DNA from: Pantoea agglomerans
GTDB taxonomy: Bacteria > Pseudomonadota > Gammaproteobacteria > Enterobacterales > Enterobacteriaceae
Direction of reading: 5' to 3'
Assembly (NCBI RefSeq): GCF_021397715.1
Contig: NZ_CP090207.1
Location: forward strand, 2,728,001 to 2,792,000
DNA: 64,000 nt
Shown here: positions 7,755 to 16,016 of the stretch, piece after piece
Layout: each line of letters opens with the position of its first letter
How positions within the stretch are numbered: the first letter of the stretch is position 1
Made by a program: the position numbers and the translations under genes
Notes under the pieces: model-generated
Told to the model about the DNA's origin: nothing
The model's input: the letters and a program-made list of their open reading frames with translations, nothing else
The model's database searches: none

Positions 7755-9506
7755 TTGACCAGCACCCAACTTACGTGGCAAACCTTACAGCCGGATAGCG
7801 CGCAATACCAATCCGTTTTTTCCCGAATTGCTGATGAAGAAACCGATGCTCTGGCAGCGGTACAGCCCCGATTGCTGAATGCTCTGGCGCATTTACATCA
7901 CCAGTCGCAGGGATTCCCGTTACTGCTGGTGCGTAGCCAGGAAAATCGCGACTACCTGGCACTGATTGCTCAGGCCGCGCAGCGCGTCATGGAGGAATCC
8001 ACCACGCTGTATGGTGGCGATTACCATATCATGGCCGATAACGTCACGCTGCAGCCCCCTTCAGACCCTCAACGCCCTTTCACCAGTCAGGGTGGCATTC
8101 ATTTCGCCGACTGGATTGAAACCGAACAGCTGTTTGGTTGTGTCCGCCAGTATAAAGATCGTATTCAGCTTGAGCCGGGTCTGATCCATCGCGCCAACGG
8201 TGGCACGCTGGTGCTCACGCTGCGCAGTTTTATGACCCAGCCAATTCTCTGGTTACGCCTGAAGAAATGTATTGAGCAAGGCTATGTTGAATGGACCTCG
8301 CAGGATGAGCGACGTCCCTTGCCGGTCGCGATACCGCCACTGCCGCTCCAGTTAAATCTGGTGCTGTGCGGCGATCGTGAAGCACTGGCCGACTTTCAGG
8401 AGCTCGATCCTGAAGCCCATGAAATGGCTATCTATACCGAATTTGAAGAGAACATTCAGATTCTGGATGAAGATGACATGCTTGCCTGGTGCCGCTGGAC
8501 CGCCGATCTGGCACAACAGGCTGAGCTGCCGCTGCCGGAAACCGATTTCTGGCCAGAGCTGATTAAAGAAGGCGTACGCTACAGCGGCGATCAGGAGACG
8601 TTACCGCTCTGCCCGCGCTGGTTACAGCGTCAGATGCGTGAGTCCGCGCTGATGGGCGATAAAATCAATGCGGAAGCGCTGCGTGATGCGCTGGAAGCTC
8701 GCCTGTGGCGTGAAAATTATCTCAACGAGCGGATGCGCGATGAGATCCTGCTGAAACAGATCCTGATTGAGACTGAAGGTGAAGTGGTCGGTCAGATCAA
8801 CGGCCTGTCGGTAGTGGAATATCCTGGCCATCCTCGCGCCTGGGGTGATCCATCGCGTATTACCTGTGTGGTGCATCCTGGCGACGGCGAGTTTACCGAT
8901 GTTGAGCGCAAAGCCGAGCTGGGCGGTAACATTCATGCAAAAGGCATGATGATTATGCAGGCCTATCTGATTGCCGAGCTGGAACTGGATCAGCAACTGC
9001 CCTTCTCAGCTTCGCTGGTATTTGAACAGTCCTATTCTGAAGTGGACGGCGACAGCGCCTCGCTGGCTGAACTCTGTGCGCTGATCAGCGCGCTGGCTAA
9101 CCAGCCGGTCAATCAGCAAATTGCCGTCACTGGCTCAGTCGATCAGTTCGGTAACGTGCAGCCGGTTGGCGGTCTGAACGAGAAAATCGAAGGCTTCTTT
9201 GATATCTGCCATCAGCGTGAACTGACCGGTCAGCAGGGCGTGATTATACCCGCCTGCAATGTGCGACACCTGAGTCTGAATCAGGCTGTGGTCAGTGCGG
9301 TTGAGCAAGGTCGCTTTCATATCTGGGCGATTGACCGTGCTGATGAAGCCCTGCCGCTGCTGACGGGCAAGGTCTGGGATACTGAGGATGGTGAAGGCGA
9401 CACCCTGCTGCGCACCATTCAGGAACGCATTAGCCAACTGAACCAGCCGGACGCGCCGCACCGTCCCTGGGGACTGCGCTGGCTTAACTGGTTTAACCAC
9501 CGTTAA
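7755..9506 (+). CDS. ycbZ: Lon-like protease family protein (LonH)
   Basis: Lon family serine protease homologue of 583 residues, against 586 for E. coli YcbZ. The N-terminal two thirds is an unusual AAA-related region without a classical Walker A motif; the C-terminal Lon protease domain (about 370-560) carries the catalytic serine in DGDSAS and the lysine in LNEKIEGFF, plus the conserved GGNIHAKGMMIMQAYL. Substrates are unknown. The frame is open back to 7638, but upstream residues overlap the matP 5' region and are not conserved; the TTG at 7755 aligns with the E. coli start and lies downstream of a TATAAT. There is no clear Shine-Dalgarno, so the start is less certain than the gene. It is followed closely by fabA, with its own regulatory sites between. 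Confidence 0.9.
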   Translation: MTSTQLTWQTLQPDSAQYQSVFSRIADEETDALAAVQPRLLNALAHLHHQSQGFPLLLVRSQENRDYLALIAQAAQRVMEESTTLYGGDYHIMADNVTLQPPSDPQRPFTSQGGIHFADWIETEQLFGCVRQYKDRIQLEPGLIHRANGGTLVLTLRSFMTQPILWLRLKKCIEQGYVEWTSQDERRPLPVAIPPLPLQLNLVLCGDREALADFQELDPEAHEMAIYTEFEENIQILDEDDMLAWCRWTADLAQQAELPLPETDFWPELIKEGVRYSGDQETLPLCPRWLQRQMRESALMGDKINAEALRDALEARLWRENYLNERMRDEILLKQILIETEGEVVGQINGLSVVEYPGHPRAWGDPSRITCVVHPGDGEFTDVERKAELGGNIHAKGMMIMQAYLIAELELDQQLPFSASLVFEQSYSEVDGDSASLAELCALISALANQPVNQQIAVTGSVDQFGNVQPVGGLNEKIEGFFDICHQRELTGQQGVIIPACNVRHLSLNQAVVSAVEQGRFHIWAIDRADEALPLLTGKVWDTEDGEGDTLLRTIQERISQLNQPDAPHRPWGLRWLNWFNHR

Positions 9507-9536
9507 TCCGATTTGCTCAGCGTACAACTGTTCGCT
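9502..9536 (+). promoter_or_regulatory. fabA operator region: FabR-type palindrome
   Basis: AGCGTACAACTGTTCGCT (9519-9536) is a near-perfect dyad (seven of eight half-site bases) that matches the FabR operator of E. coli fabA/fabB as I remember it. Directly upstream, 9502-9518 occupies the position of the E. coli FadR activator site and keeps part of it (TAATCCGATTTGCTC), but is degenerate. Control by unsaturated fatty acid supply through FabR is likely; FadR activation is uncertain. Confidence 0.6.
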
Positions 9537-9574
9537 AATATTCGTGATTCACTAAAAAAAGGCTTATTGTAAAC

Positions 9575-10093
9575 ATGGTAGATAAACGCGAATCCTATAC
9601 CAAAGAAGACCTGATTCTGTCAGGTCGTGGTGAACTGTTTGGCGAAAATGGTCCGCCGCTTCCGTCAGGCAACATGTTGATGATGGACCGCGTGGTCAAG
9701 ATGACCGAAGACGGCGGCAAATATGATAAAGGTTTTGTTGAAGCTGAACTGGATATCAATCCTGACCTCTGGTTCTTCGGCTGCCACTTCATTGGCGACC
9801 CGGTCATGCCTGGCTGCTTAGGCCTGGATGCGATGTGGCAACTGGTTGGTTTCTATCTTGGATGGCTGGGCGGCGAAGGTAAAGGTCGTGCGCTGGGCGT
9901 GGGTGAAGTGAAATTTACTGGTCAGGTCCTGCCTGAAGCGAAGAAAGTGACTTACCGTATCCATTTCAAACGCGTTATCAACCGCAAACTGGTCATGGGC
10001 GTTGCCGATGGCGAGGTGCTGGTCGACGGCAACCTGATCTATACGGCCAGCGATCTGAAAGTGGGCCTGTTCAAAGACACGGCGGCTTTCTAA
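9575..10093 (+). CDS. fabA: 3-hydroxydecanoyl-ACP dehydratase/isomerase
   Basis: FabA, 172 residues, dehydrates 3-hydroxydecanoyl-ACP and isomerises trans-2 to cis-3-decenoyl-ACP, the branch point to unsaturated fatty acids. The single hot-dog fold includes the active-site histidine in [16 protein letters not shown] (H71) and the aspartate in LGLDAMWQ (D85). Length and ends ([13 protein letters not shown] to [10 protein letters not shown]) match E. coli almost exactly. Upstream is a FabR-type operator, and a compact bidirectional terminator separates it from the convergent rmf. Confidence 0.98.
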   Translation: MVDKRESYTKEDLILSGRGELFGENGPPLPSGNMLMMDRVVKMTEDGGKYDKGFVEAELDINPDLWFFGCHFIGDPVMPGCLGLDAMWQLVGFYLGWLGGEGKGRALGVGEVKFTGQVLPEAKKVTYRIHFKRVINRKLVMGVADGEVLVDGNLIYTASDLKVGLFKDTAAF

Positions 10094-10113
10094 ACGTTTC
10101 CCCCAGAAACGAA

Positions 10114-10136
10114 AACCTCCGCGCGCAGCGGAGGTT
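10114..10136. terminator. Bidirectional terminator fabA/rmf
   Basis: A nine-base perfect stem AACCTCCGC (10114-10122), loop GCGCA and GCGGAGGTT (10128-10136) sits between the convergent fabA and rmf stops. Flanking T and A tracts are short, but the position and stem fit termination for both genes. Confidence 0.8.
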
Positions 10137-10161
10137 ATATTCCCTTTTCAGTGACATCCGG

Positions 10162-10329
10162 CTAGGCAGCGACCGACCTGTCCTCCATGGCTTGTCGCCA
10201 ACCTCCCAACCAGTGAGACTTAGCGTCAATCATTTGATACGGACACATCTCTTTTGAGCGTCCAGTAATGCCTGCCTGATAACCACGTGAATGGGCGCGC
10301 TCAAGGCGGTCTCGTTTCTGTCTCTTCAT
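10162..10329 (-). CDS. rmf: Ribosome modulation factor RMF
   Basis: RMF binds 70S ribosomes in stationary phase and drives their pairing into inactive 100S dimers. The reading frame encodes exactly 55 residues, the size of E. coli RMF, beginning MKRQKRDRLERAHSRGYQAG and containing GRSKEMCPYQ and HWLGGWRQAMEDR. The protein is very basic at the N-terminus. GGAG lies a few bases before the ATG at 10329. The gene is convergent with fabA and precedes the pqiC terminator region, the same neighbourhood as in E. coli. Growth-phase and ppGpp control is known for the family but cannot be read from the sequence. Confidence 0.97.
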   Translation of the reverse strand: MKRQKRDRLERAHSRGYQAGITGRSKEMCPYQMIDAKSHWLGGWRQAMEDRSVAA

Positions 10330-10535
10330 ACTCCGTGTCCCTCATGTAAGGTCTGTGGAATCTGGTGGAAAGAAAAAGGTGGTGAATTAATGTTCAACCA
10401 CACTAATGTTCTACCCGCTACGCGCCCAAAGATCAATGCGCAATCTTCACGCCAATGTCATAAATGTGACCTCTGACCGACAAAATGATGCTTTTTTGTG
10501 ATGCGGATGACAGCACTATCCCGCTGATTAAGCTA

Positions 10536-10589
10536 AGAAAAAAGCCCCTGTTTCTCGTCAATCGTGCTTAACGAAAAATCAGGGGCTTA
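10536..10589 (-). terminator. pqiC operon terminator
   Basis: Read on the minus strand, AAGCCCCTG and CAGGGGCTT form a nine-base stem, extended inward by TTTTTCGT pairing imperfectly with ACGAGAAA, and are followed by TTTTTTC. It lies just after the pqiC stop and before the rmf upstream region. Confidence 0.85.
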
Positions 10590-10610
10590 GCTTATTTATT
10601 CATACTCTTC

Positions 10611-11180
10611 TTAATTTAACGCAACCGTACTGTTGGCAATCTGCTGTGCGGTTTGCTGCCAGCCCGCCGCCAGCGTTCTGACCAGCGCATCGTAGCCATC
10701 TTCATTCTGAGGCAGCGCCAGGTTAAATGCCTGCTTGGTCAGACGGCCCTGATGTTCCAGCGTCCACTCGCCACTGATCACTGCCTTGCCGTCATAGCGG
10801 CCCTGGAAGCCGGTGATGGTCACGTTGAGCGTGTCGTGCTGCGCACCCATCGGCGTACCCGCCACCAGTCGTCCTGGCAGAGCTTTGCTGAGGTTGGTAA
10901 TCAGCGTCTGCTGCAGCTGCTGATCGAGCGGGCTGGCCCACAGATTATTGGCGGCAATAACATATTTCACGTCACTGGTCTGATAAACCAGCCCGTTACC
11001 CGCCAGATAATCCGGTACCGTCACCTGCTGCACCCACAACATCGGTTGCGCTTCATTCAGGCTGCTGCTGCTGACCTTCATCGGGGCGGCCCCGGAAGGC
11101 AGCTGATACCAGGTATTATCGATGGTGCTGCTGCACGCGCTCAGCAGCAGCGCGGCAGAGAGTATCATTCCTTTTTTCAC
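10611..11180 (-). CDS. pqiC: Outer-membrane lipoprotein PqiC
   Basis: Lipoprotein of 189 residues, ABC-type transport auxiliary family (YmbA). With PqiA and PqiB it forms a trans-envelope path for lipids between inner and outer membranes. The signal MKKGMILSAALLLSACSS has a clear lipobox with the lipidated cysteine at 16. Conserved blocks are LWVQQVTVPDYLAGNGLVYQ, TSDVKYVIAANNLWASPLDQ and YDGKAVISGEW. The start overlaps the pqiB stop by four bases (ATGA), so translation is coupled. It is the last gene of the rlmKL-uup-pqiABC run. In E. coli the operon responds to SoxRS (paraquat); no such site was identified here. Confidence 0.95.
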   Translation of the reverse strand: MKKGMILSAALLLSACSSTIDNTWYQLPSGAAPMKVSSSSLNEAQPMLWVQQVTVPDYLAGNGLVYQTSDVKYVIAANNLWASPLDQQLQQTLITNLSKALPGRLVAGTPMGAQHDTLNVTITGFQGRYDGKAVISGEWTLEHQGRLTKQAFNLALPQNEDGYDALVRTLAAGWQQTAQQIANSTVALN

Positions 11181-12820
11181 TGTTTCGCCCTCTTAGGCTG
11201 GGGATCCTGTCCCGGTTTCGCCTCAAACACCAGCGCGTTGCTCTTAGTATTGAGCGTTTTCAGTACCGGCTGCAGTTCGCGCAGCACCTGATCGAGTCGC
11301 TGCATATCCCCGACCAGCTTGCTGTAAGCCGGCGAGCCTGGCTGCAGGCCTTTCATGCTACGGTTCAGCTCACGCAATGTCTGCTGCATATCTTCCGGCA
11401 GCGTTTTCATTGCCGGGCTGGCCGTGACTTTATTGACGTTATCGATGGTGCGTTGCAGATCACGCATCGTTTTCTGGCTCTCTTTCAGCGTGCCGGTCGC
11501 TTCATTAATCATACCGTTAAGTGGCAGGCCATTGATCTTATCCAGCGCCGCCATCAGCTTCTGCTGGATCTGGCTCAGACCACCGCTGACGGTCGGAATC
11601 ACTTCGTAACCCGACACTTTTTGCGGCCCTTTATAGGCAGGAGCATTGTCGTAGAAGTCCAGATCAACATACAACGCGCCTGACAGCAGGTTGCCAGTTT
11701 TCAGCGTGGCGCGCAGCCCGCGCTTCTTACCATCCTGCAGATGCTGTTGCAGATCGAAGTTCTCACCCAGTCGGCTGATAAACCGATCCGGTTCGATACG
11801 AATCAATACCGGAACGCGGTAATCATTGTTCAGCGCCTGATCGAGGCCCGCTTTCATCAGCGGCGCTTCCGACACTGTACCCAGGCGAATGCCGCGGAAT
11901 TCAACCGGTGCACCGGCCTGCAGGCCACGAATCGAGTCGGTAAAGAACAGCAGATAATCAATATGATTGGTATACAGCGAGTCCTGAATGCTGCGTTGAT
12001 CATCAAACAGATGATAATCAGACTGATTCTTCGCCGCCTGGCCCAGATCCCAGCCATCCGGCACATCAAAGCTGACGCCGCCGCTGAACAGCGTGGTCAG
12101 CGACCCCATTTCCACCCGCATACCGGAAGCGGACATATCAACAGCAATGCCGCTATCCTTCCAGAAGCGGACATTGGTGGTTACCAGCCGATCGTACGGT
12201 GCCGCGATAAACAGCTGATAGGTCATCATGCGCTTATCAGTATCGAAGGTGCTGGTTTCCACCGTCCCGACGCGATAGCCACGGAACAGTACCGGATCGC
12301 CCGGGTTAAGCTGGCCAGCTTTTTTGCTGTCGAGGATGATGCGAATGCCTTTGGCATCCGGCGGCGCTAACGGTGGCGCATCCAGCAGGTTAAACTGCTC
12401 TGGCGCTTCACTTTTGGTACCCGGCTGTAATTCAATATAGGCACCCGACAGCAGGGTTCCCAACCCGCTGATACCTTCGCGACCAATCTGCGGCTTCACC
12501 ACCCAGAAAACACTGTCTTTGTGCAACAGTTTTCCCATCCCGGCATTGAGGCGGGCCTTGATTTCAACGTGATGCAGATCGTCGCTCAGTACCGCGCTCT
12601 CCACCACGCCGACATCCACGCTGCGGCTTTTAATGGTGGTTTTGCCGGCTTCGATACCCTCGGCATTTTCGGTAATCAGGGTCACTTCCGGCCCCTGATG
12701 ACTGAAGTGATAAAACAGAATCCATCCGCCGATTAACAGCGTGACGATGGGGACAATCCAGACCGGCGACCAGCGCTTGATCTGCTCCACCTTTGCGTGG
12801 CCGTGGTTAATTTCCGTCAA
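11177..12820 (-). CDS. pqiB: MCE-domain lipid transport protein PqiB
   Basis: PqiB, 547 residues (546 in E. coli), is a periplasm-spanning MCE protein whose hexamer and helical needle form a lipid tunnel. One N-terminal membrane segment (about 18-38, WIVPIVTLLIGGWILFY) is followed by three tandem MCE domains (about 45-140, 160-225 and 285-390), each with the pattern of GxxV beta-barrel repeats such as PVLFRGYRVGTVE and PVEFRGIRLGTVSEA. A long C-terminal helical segment (about 415-530) with IQQKLMAALDKINGLP forms the needle. The start overlaps the end of pqiA by 14 bases, and the stop overlaps pqiC. Assignment is firm. Confidence 0.96.
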   Translation of the reverse strand: MTEINHGHAKVEQIKRWSPVWIVPIVTLLIGGWILFYHFSHQGPEVTLITENAEGIEAGKTTIKSRSVDVGVVESAVLSDDLHHVEIKARLNAGMGKLLHKDSVFWVVKPQIGREGISGLGTLLSGAYIELQPGTKSEAPEQFNLLDAPPLAPPDAKGIRIILDSKKAGQLNPGDPVLFRGYRVGTVETSTFDTDKRMMTYQLFIAAPYDRLVTTNVRFWKDSGIAVDMSASGMRVEMGSLTTLFSGGVSFDVPDGWDLGQAAKNQSDYHLFDDQRSIQDSLYTNHIDYLLFFTDSIRGLQAGAPVEFRGIRLGTVSEAPLMKAGLDQALNNDYRVPVLIRIEPDRFISRLGENFDLQQHLQDGKKRGLRATLKTGNLLSGALYVDLDFYDNAPAYKGPQKVSGYEVIPTVSGGLSQIQQKLMAALDKINGLPLNGMINEATGTLKESQKTMRDLQRTIDNVNKVTASPAMKTLPEDMQQTLRELNRSMKGLQPGSPAYSKLVGDMQRLDQVLRELQPVLKTLNTKSNALVFEAKPGQDPQPKRAKQ

Positions 12821-14075
12821 GGCGCGACTCCTTTACATTGTTTTCGCGTACACGATCCCAGGTTAATCGCGGGTCAAAGGTCATTGCAGCAATCATGGTC
12901 AGAATAACCACCAGCGCAAATAACACCGCGCCCCACGCGGGATAAACACTCATCAGTTGCCCCATACGCACCAGCGCAGAGAGCACGGCAATCACAAATA
13001 CGTCGATCATCGACCAGCGGCCAACAAACTCGACCACTTCATAAATCAGGTGCATCTTGTGGCTATCATGCCGTCCGCGTCCGCCGGCATCCCAGCAGAG
13101 CCAGCCAATCGCCAGCATTTTCAGCGTCGGCACCATAATGCTGGCGATAAAGATCACCAGCGCCACCGGATAAGAACCGTCGCTCCAGAGTAAGATGACG
13201 CCCGCCATGATATTGGAGGGATACGCGCTCCCCAGCGTTTCTGTCACCATGATCGGCATCAGATTCGCGGGAATATAGAGAATGACGGAGGTCAGCAGCA
13301 GCGACAGCGTCCATTGCAGGCTGTGCTTACGGCGCGCAGAAGCGACCACTCCGCAGCGCGTACAATGACGCTGCGTGGCCGGCAAAATGGCAGTGCAGCA
13401 GGGACAGGAGCGTAAATCCTGCTGCAGGCCAGTGACACCGACCCGGGGAGGATGCGGCAGCGCCGGCATCGGCGCAATGTTCTGCCAGAGCTGACGCCGG
13501 TCAACGCACTGAAACGCCCGCAGCTGCAGCAGGCAGAACAGGCACCAAGGCCAGAAGCTGGTTTCCAGCCCGATGTCACCATAAGCCATCAGCTTAACGA
13601 AACTGACCAGCACCCCCGCCATAAATATTTCAGCCATACCCCAGTTGCGTAGCTGAAACAGAATGCGCGCCAGCCCCAGTTTCAGCCGGGTCGGTAACGG
13701 AACCGGATTCACCAGCAGCAGGATAGTGACCATGCAGAACGCCGGGATAGCCTGTACAAACAGCAGGAACAGGGTCGCCAGACTGCTGTAGTCTTCTGAC
13801 ACCATCACCTGCGGTATCTCGGCCAGGCTGATCTGACTGCTGAGCCCGGCCACTTTCATGGTGATAAACGGAAACAGATTGGCCAGCAGCAGCATAAACA
13901 GAGCCGCCAGCGCATAACCGGTTGGCCGTTTGCGTGGCTCGTGCCAGTTTGCCGTAAGAGAAGTGTGGCAGCGCGGGCATGAGGCACGGCTGCCAACGGG
14001 AATGTCCGGCAGCTTATTCATTAAATCGCATTGTGGACAGAGCATCCACGCGTCACTTTTATCTGCTGAACACAT
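12807..14075 (-). CDS. pqiA: PqiA inner-membrane protein
   Basis: PqiA, 422 residues, is the polytopic inner-membrane partner of PqiB. It has two repeats, each a zinc-ribbon-like segment followed by four membrane helices. The first ribbon has CPQC and CPRC (about residues 13-38), the second CPCCTAILPATQRHCTRCG (about 225-243). Conserved membrane blocks are PTGYALAALFMLLLANLFPF and LYIPANLMPIMVTETLGS, and the segment MHLIYEVVEFVGRWSMIDVF is nearly invariant. The start follows uup by 15 bases, so the genes are likely co-transcribed. The N-terminal 12 residues differ from E. coli, so the exact start is slightly uncertain. Confidence 0.95.
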   Translation of the reverse strand: MCSADKSDAWMLCPQCDLMNKLPDIPVGSRASCPRCHTSLTANWHEPRKRPTGYALAALFMLLLANLFPFITMKVAGLSSQISLAEIPQVMVSEDYSSLATLFLLFVQAIPAFCMVTILLLVNPVPLPTRLKLGLARILFQLRNWGMAEIFMAGVLVSFVKLMAYGDIGLETSFWPWCLFCLLQLRAFQCVDRRQLWQNIAPMPALPHPPRVGVTGLQQDLRSCPCCTAILPATQRHCTRCGVVASARRKHSLQWTLSLLLTSVILYIPANLMPIMVTETLGSAYPSNIMAGVILLWSDGSYPVALVIFIASIMVPTLKMLAIGWLCWDAGGRGRHDSHKMHLIYEVVEFVGRWSMIDVFVIAVLSALVRMGQLMSVYPAWGAVLFALVVILTMIAAMTFDPRLTWDRVRENNVKESRLDGN

Positions 14076-14090
14076 CCGTTATCCCTTGAT

Positions 14091-16010
14091 CTACGCGCCG
14101 TTTTTCATTGATTCAAGCTCTTCCCAGCGCGCGAAAGCGGTTTCCAGTTCCTGCTCAGCCTGCGCCAGATTGTCCAGTACCGGTTGGGTCTGGTCGTGGG
14201 CCTGGCTGAAGAAATCCGGATGACTCATTTTCGCCTGCAGTTCACCAATGCGCGCTTCCAGCTGTTCCAGCTTTTGCGGCAACTGTTCCAGCTCACGCGC
14301 CAGGTTATAGCTTAGTTTGTTGGCGCTGCGTTTGGCAGTATCACTTTTCTCTGCCGCAGGTTTTGCCACACTGCCGCCGGTTTTGGCCGGAGCCGACGCT
14401 TTCTGCTGCTTGTAAGCCGCACGCTGTTGCTGGGCATCGTGATAGCCACCGACGAAGGTGCCAATCTCACCGTTGCCTTCAAAGATCCAGCACTCGGTTA
14501 CCGTATTGTCGACAAACTGACGATCGTGGCTCACCAGCAGCACGGTGCCCTGATAGCCATCAATCAACTCTTCCAGCAGCTCCAGCGTTTCCACGTCGAG
14601 GTCGTTGGTCGGTTCATCGAGGATCATCAGGTTGCTGGGACGCAGGAACAGACGTGCCAGCAACAGGCGGTTACGCTCACCACCGGACAAGGCGCGCACC
14701 GGCGTCATGGCGCGTTTCGGATGGAACAGGAAGTCCTGCAGGTAACCCAGCACATGGCGCGGCTTGCCGTTGACCAGCACTTCCTGTTTACCTTCTGCCA
14801 GGTTATCCATGACGGTGCGATCCGGATCGAGTTCGGCGCGGTGCTGGTCGAAGTAGGCGACCTCCAGCTTGGTGCCGGAATGCACGCGACCATGATCGGC
14901 TTGCAACTGCTGCAACATCAGGCGCAGTAACGTGGTTTTACCGCAGCCATTCGGGCCGATCAGGGCAATTTTATCGCCACGCATCACCTGGGTAGAGAAG
15001 TCTTTCACCAGCACTTTGCCATCAACCGCATAGTCGACGTTTTCCAGCTCAAACACGATTTTGCCGGATCGGGAGGCTTCGCCCACCTGCATATTGGCTT
15101 TACCCATCACTTCGCGACGTTCTGAACGTTCACGACGCAACGCTTTCAGCGCACGCACACGGCCTTCATTACGGGTACGACGCGCTTTGATACCCTGGCG
15201 AATCCAGACCTCTTCCTGCGCCAGCTTGCGGTCAAATTCCGCGTTCTGCATCTCTTCAACGCGCAGCGCTTCCTCTTTCCCTTCCAGATAGAGATCATAA
15301 TTGCCTGGCCAGGAGACCAGCTTGCCGCGGTCGAGATCGACAATTCGCGTCGCCATGTTGCGAATAAACGAACGGTCATGGGAGATAAAGACAATGCTGC
15401 CGCTGAAGTTCTTCAGGAACGTTTCCAGCCAGTCGATGGTTTCGATATCGAGGTGGTTGGTTGGCTCATCCAGCATCAGTACGCGCGGATTGCTGACCAG
15501 CGCACGGCCCAGCGCCGCTTTACGCAGCCAGCCGCCCGACAGCGAAGAGAGTTCGGTATCAGGCTCCAGACCAATCTGTTCCAGCACATCATTGATGCGG
15601 CTTTCCAGCTGCCACAAATTCTGATGGTCGAGAATGCTTTGCAGACGCGCCATCTCATTGAGGTTTTTATCGCTGGGGTCCTCCATCACCACATGGGAAA
15701 TGGCGTGATAAGCCTTGAGATGTTCGGCCTGCTCTTCCACGCCTTCGGCGACGAAGTCATAAACGGAACCGGTAATATTGCGTGGCGGGTCCTGCTGCAG
15801 ACGCGCAACAACTAAATCGGTTTCATAGACGATGCGACCATCATCCAGCGGTTGTTCGCCATTGATGATCTTCATCAGGGTCGATTTACCGGCACCGTTA
15901 CGGCCCACCAGACAGACGCGTTCGTTCTCTTCGATGTGCAGTTCGGTATTGTCTAACAGCGGCGCATCGCTGAAGGAGAGATAAGCGCCGTGGATACTGA
16001 TTAATGACAT
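14091..16010 (-). CDS. uup: ABC-F ATPase Uup
   Basis: Uup, 639 residues, is a cytosolic ABC-F protein that acts at ribosomes and binds DNA; loss in E. coli raises precise transposon excision. Two ATP-binding cassettes are visible: Walker A GRNGAGKST (about 36-44) with signature LSGGWLRKAALGRAL, and Walker A GPNGCGKTT (about 350-358) with signature LSGGERNRLLLARL. They are joined by the charged linker ARRTRNEGRVRALKALRRER. A C-terminal coiled coil (about 560-635) carries the DNA-binding extension. It lies six bases after rlmKL and 15 before pqiA, so it forms part of one operon. Confidence 0.96.
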   Translation of the reverse strand: MSLISIHGAYLSFSDAPLLDNTELHIEENERVCLVGRNGAGKSTLMKIINGEQPLDDGRIVYETDLVVARLQQDPPRNITGSVYDFVAEGVEEQAEHLKAYHAISHVVMEDPSDKNLNEMARLQSILDHQNLWQLESRINDVLEQIGLEPDTELSSLSGGWLRKAALGRALVSNPRVLMLDEPTNHLDIETIDWLETFLKNFSGSIVFISHDRSFIRNMATRIVDLDRGKLVSWPGNYDLYLEGKEEALRVEEMQNAEFDRKLAQEEVWIRQGIKARRTRNEGRVRALKALRRERSERREVMGKANMQVGEASRSGKIVFELENVDYAVDGKVLVKDFSTQVMRGDKIALIGPNGCGKTTLLRLMLQQLQADHGRVHSGTKLEVAYFDQHRAELDPDRTVMDNLAEGKQEVLVNGKPRHVLGYLQDFLFHPKRAMTPVRALSGGERNRLLLARLFLRPSNLMILDEPTNDLDVETLELLEELIDGYQGTVLLVSHDRQFVDNTVTECWIFEGNGEIGTFVGGYHDAQQQRAAYKQQKASAPAKTGGSVAKPAAEKSDTAKRSANKLSYNLARELEQLPQKLEQLEARIGELQAKMSHPDFFSQAHDQTQPVLDNLAQAEQELETAFARWEELESMKNGA

Positions 16011-16016
16011 GTAAAC

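Noticed and set aside
10291..10476. 61-codon plus-strand frame upstream of rmf
   Set aside because: It overlaps the start of rmf on the other strand and has no supporting features; the region is better read as the rmf promoter side.
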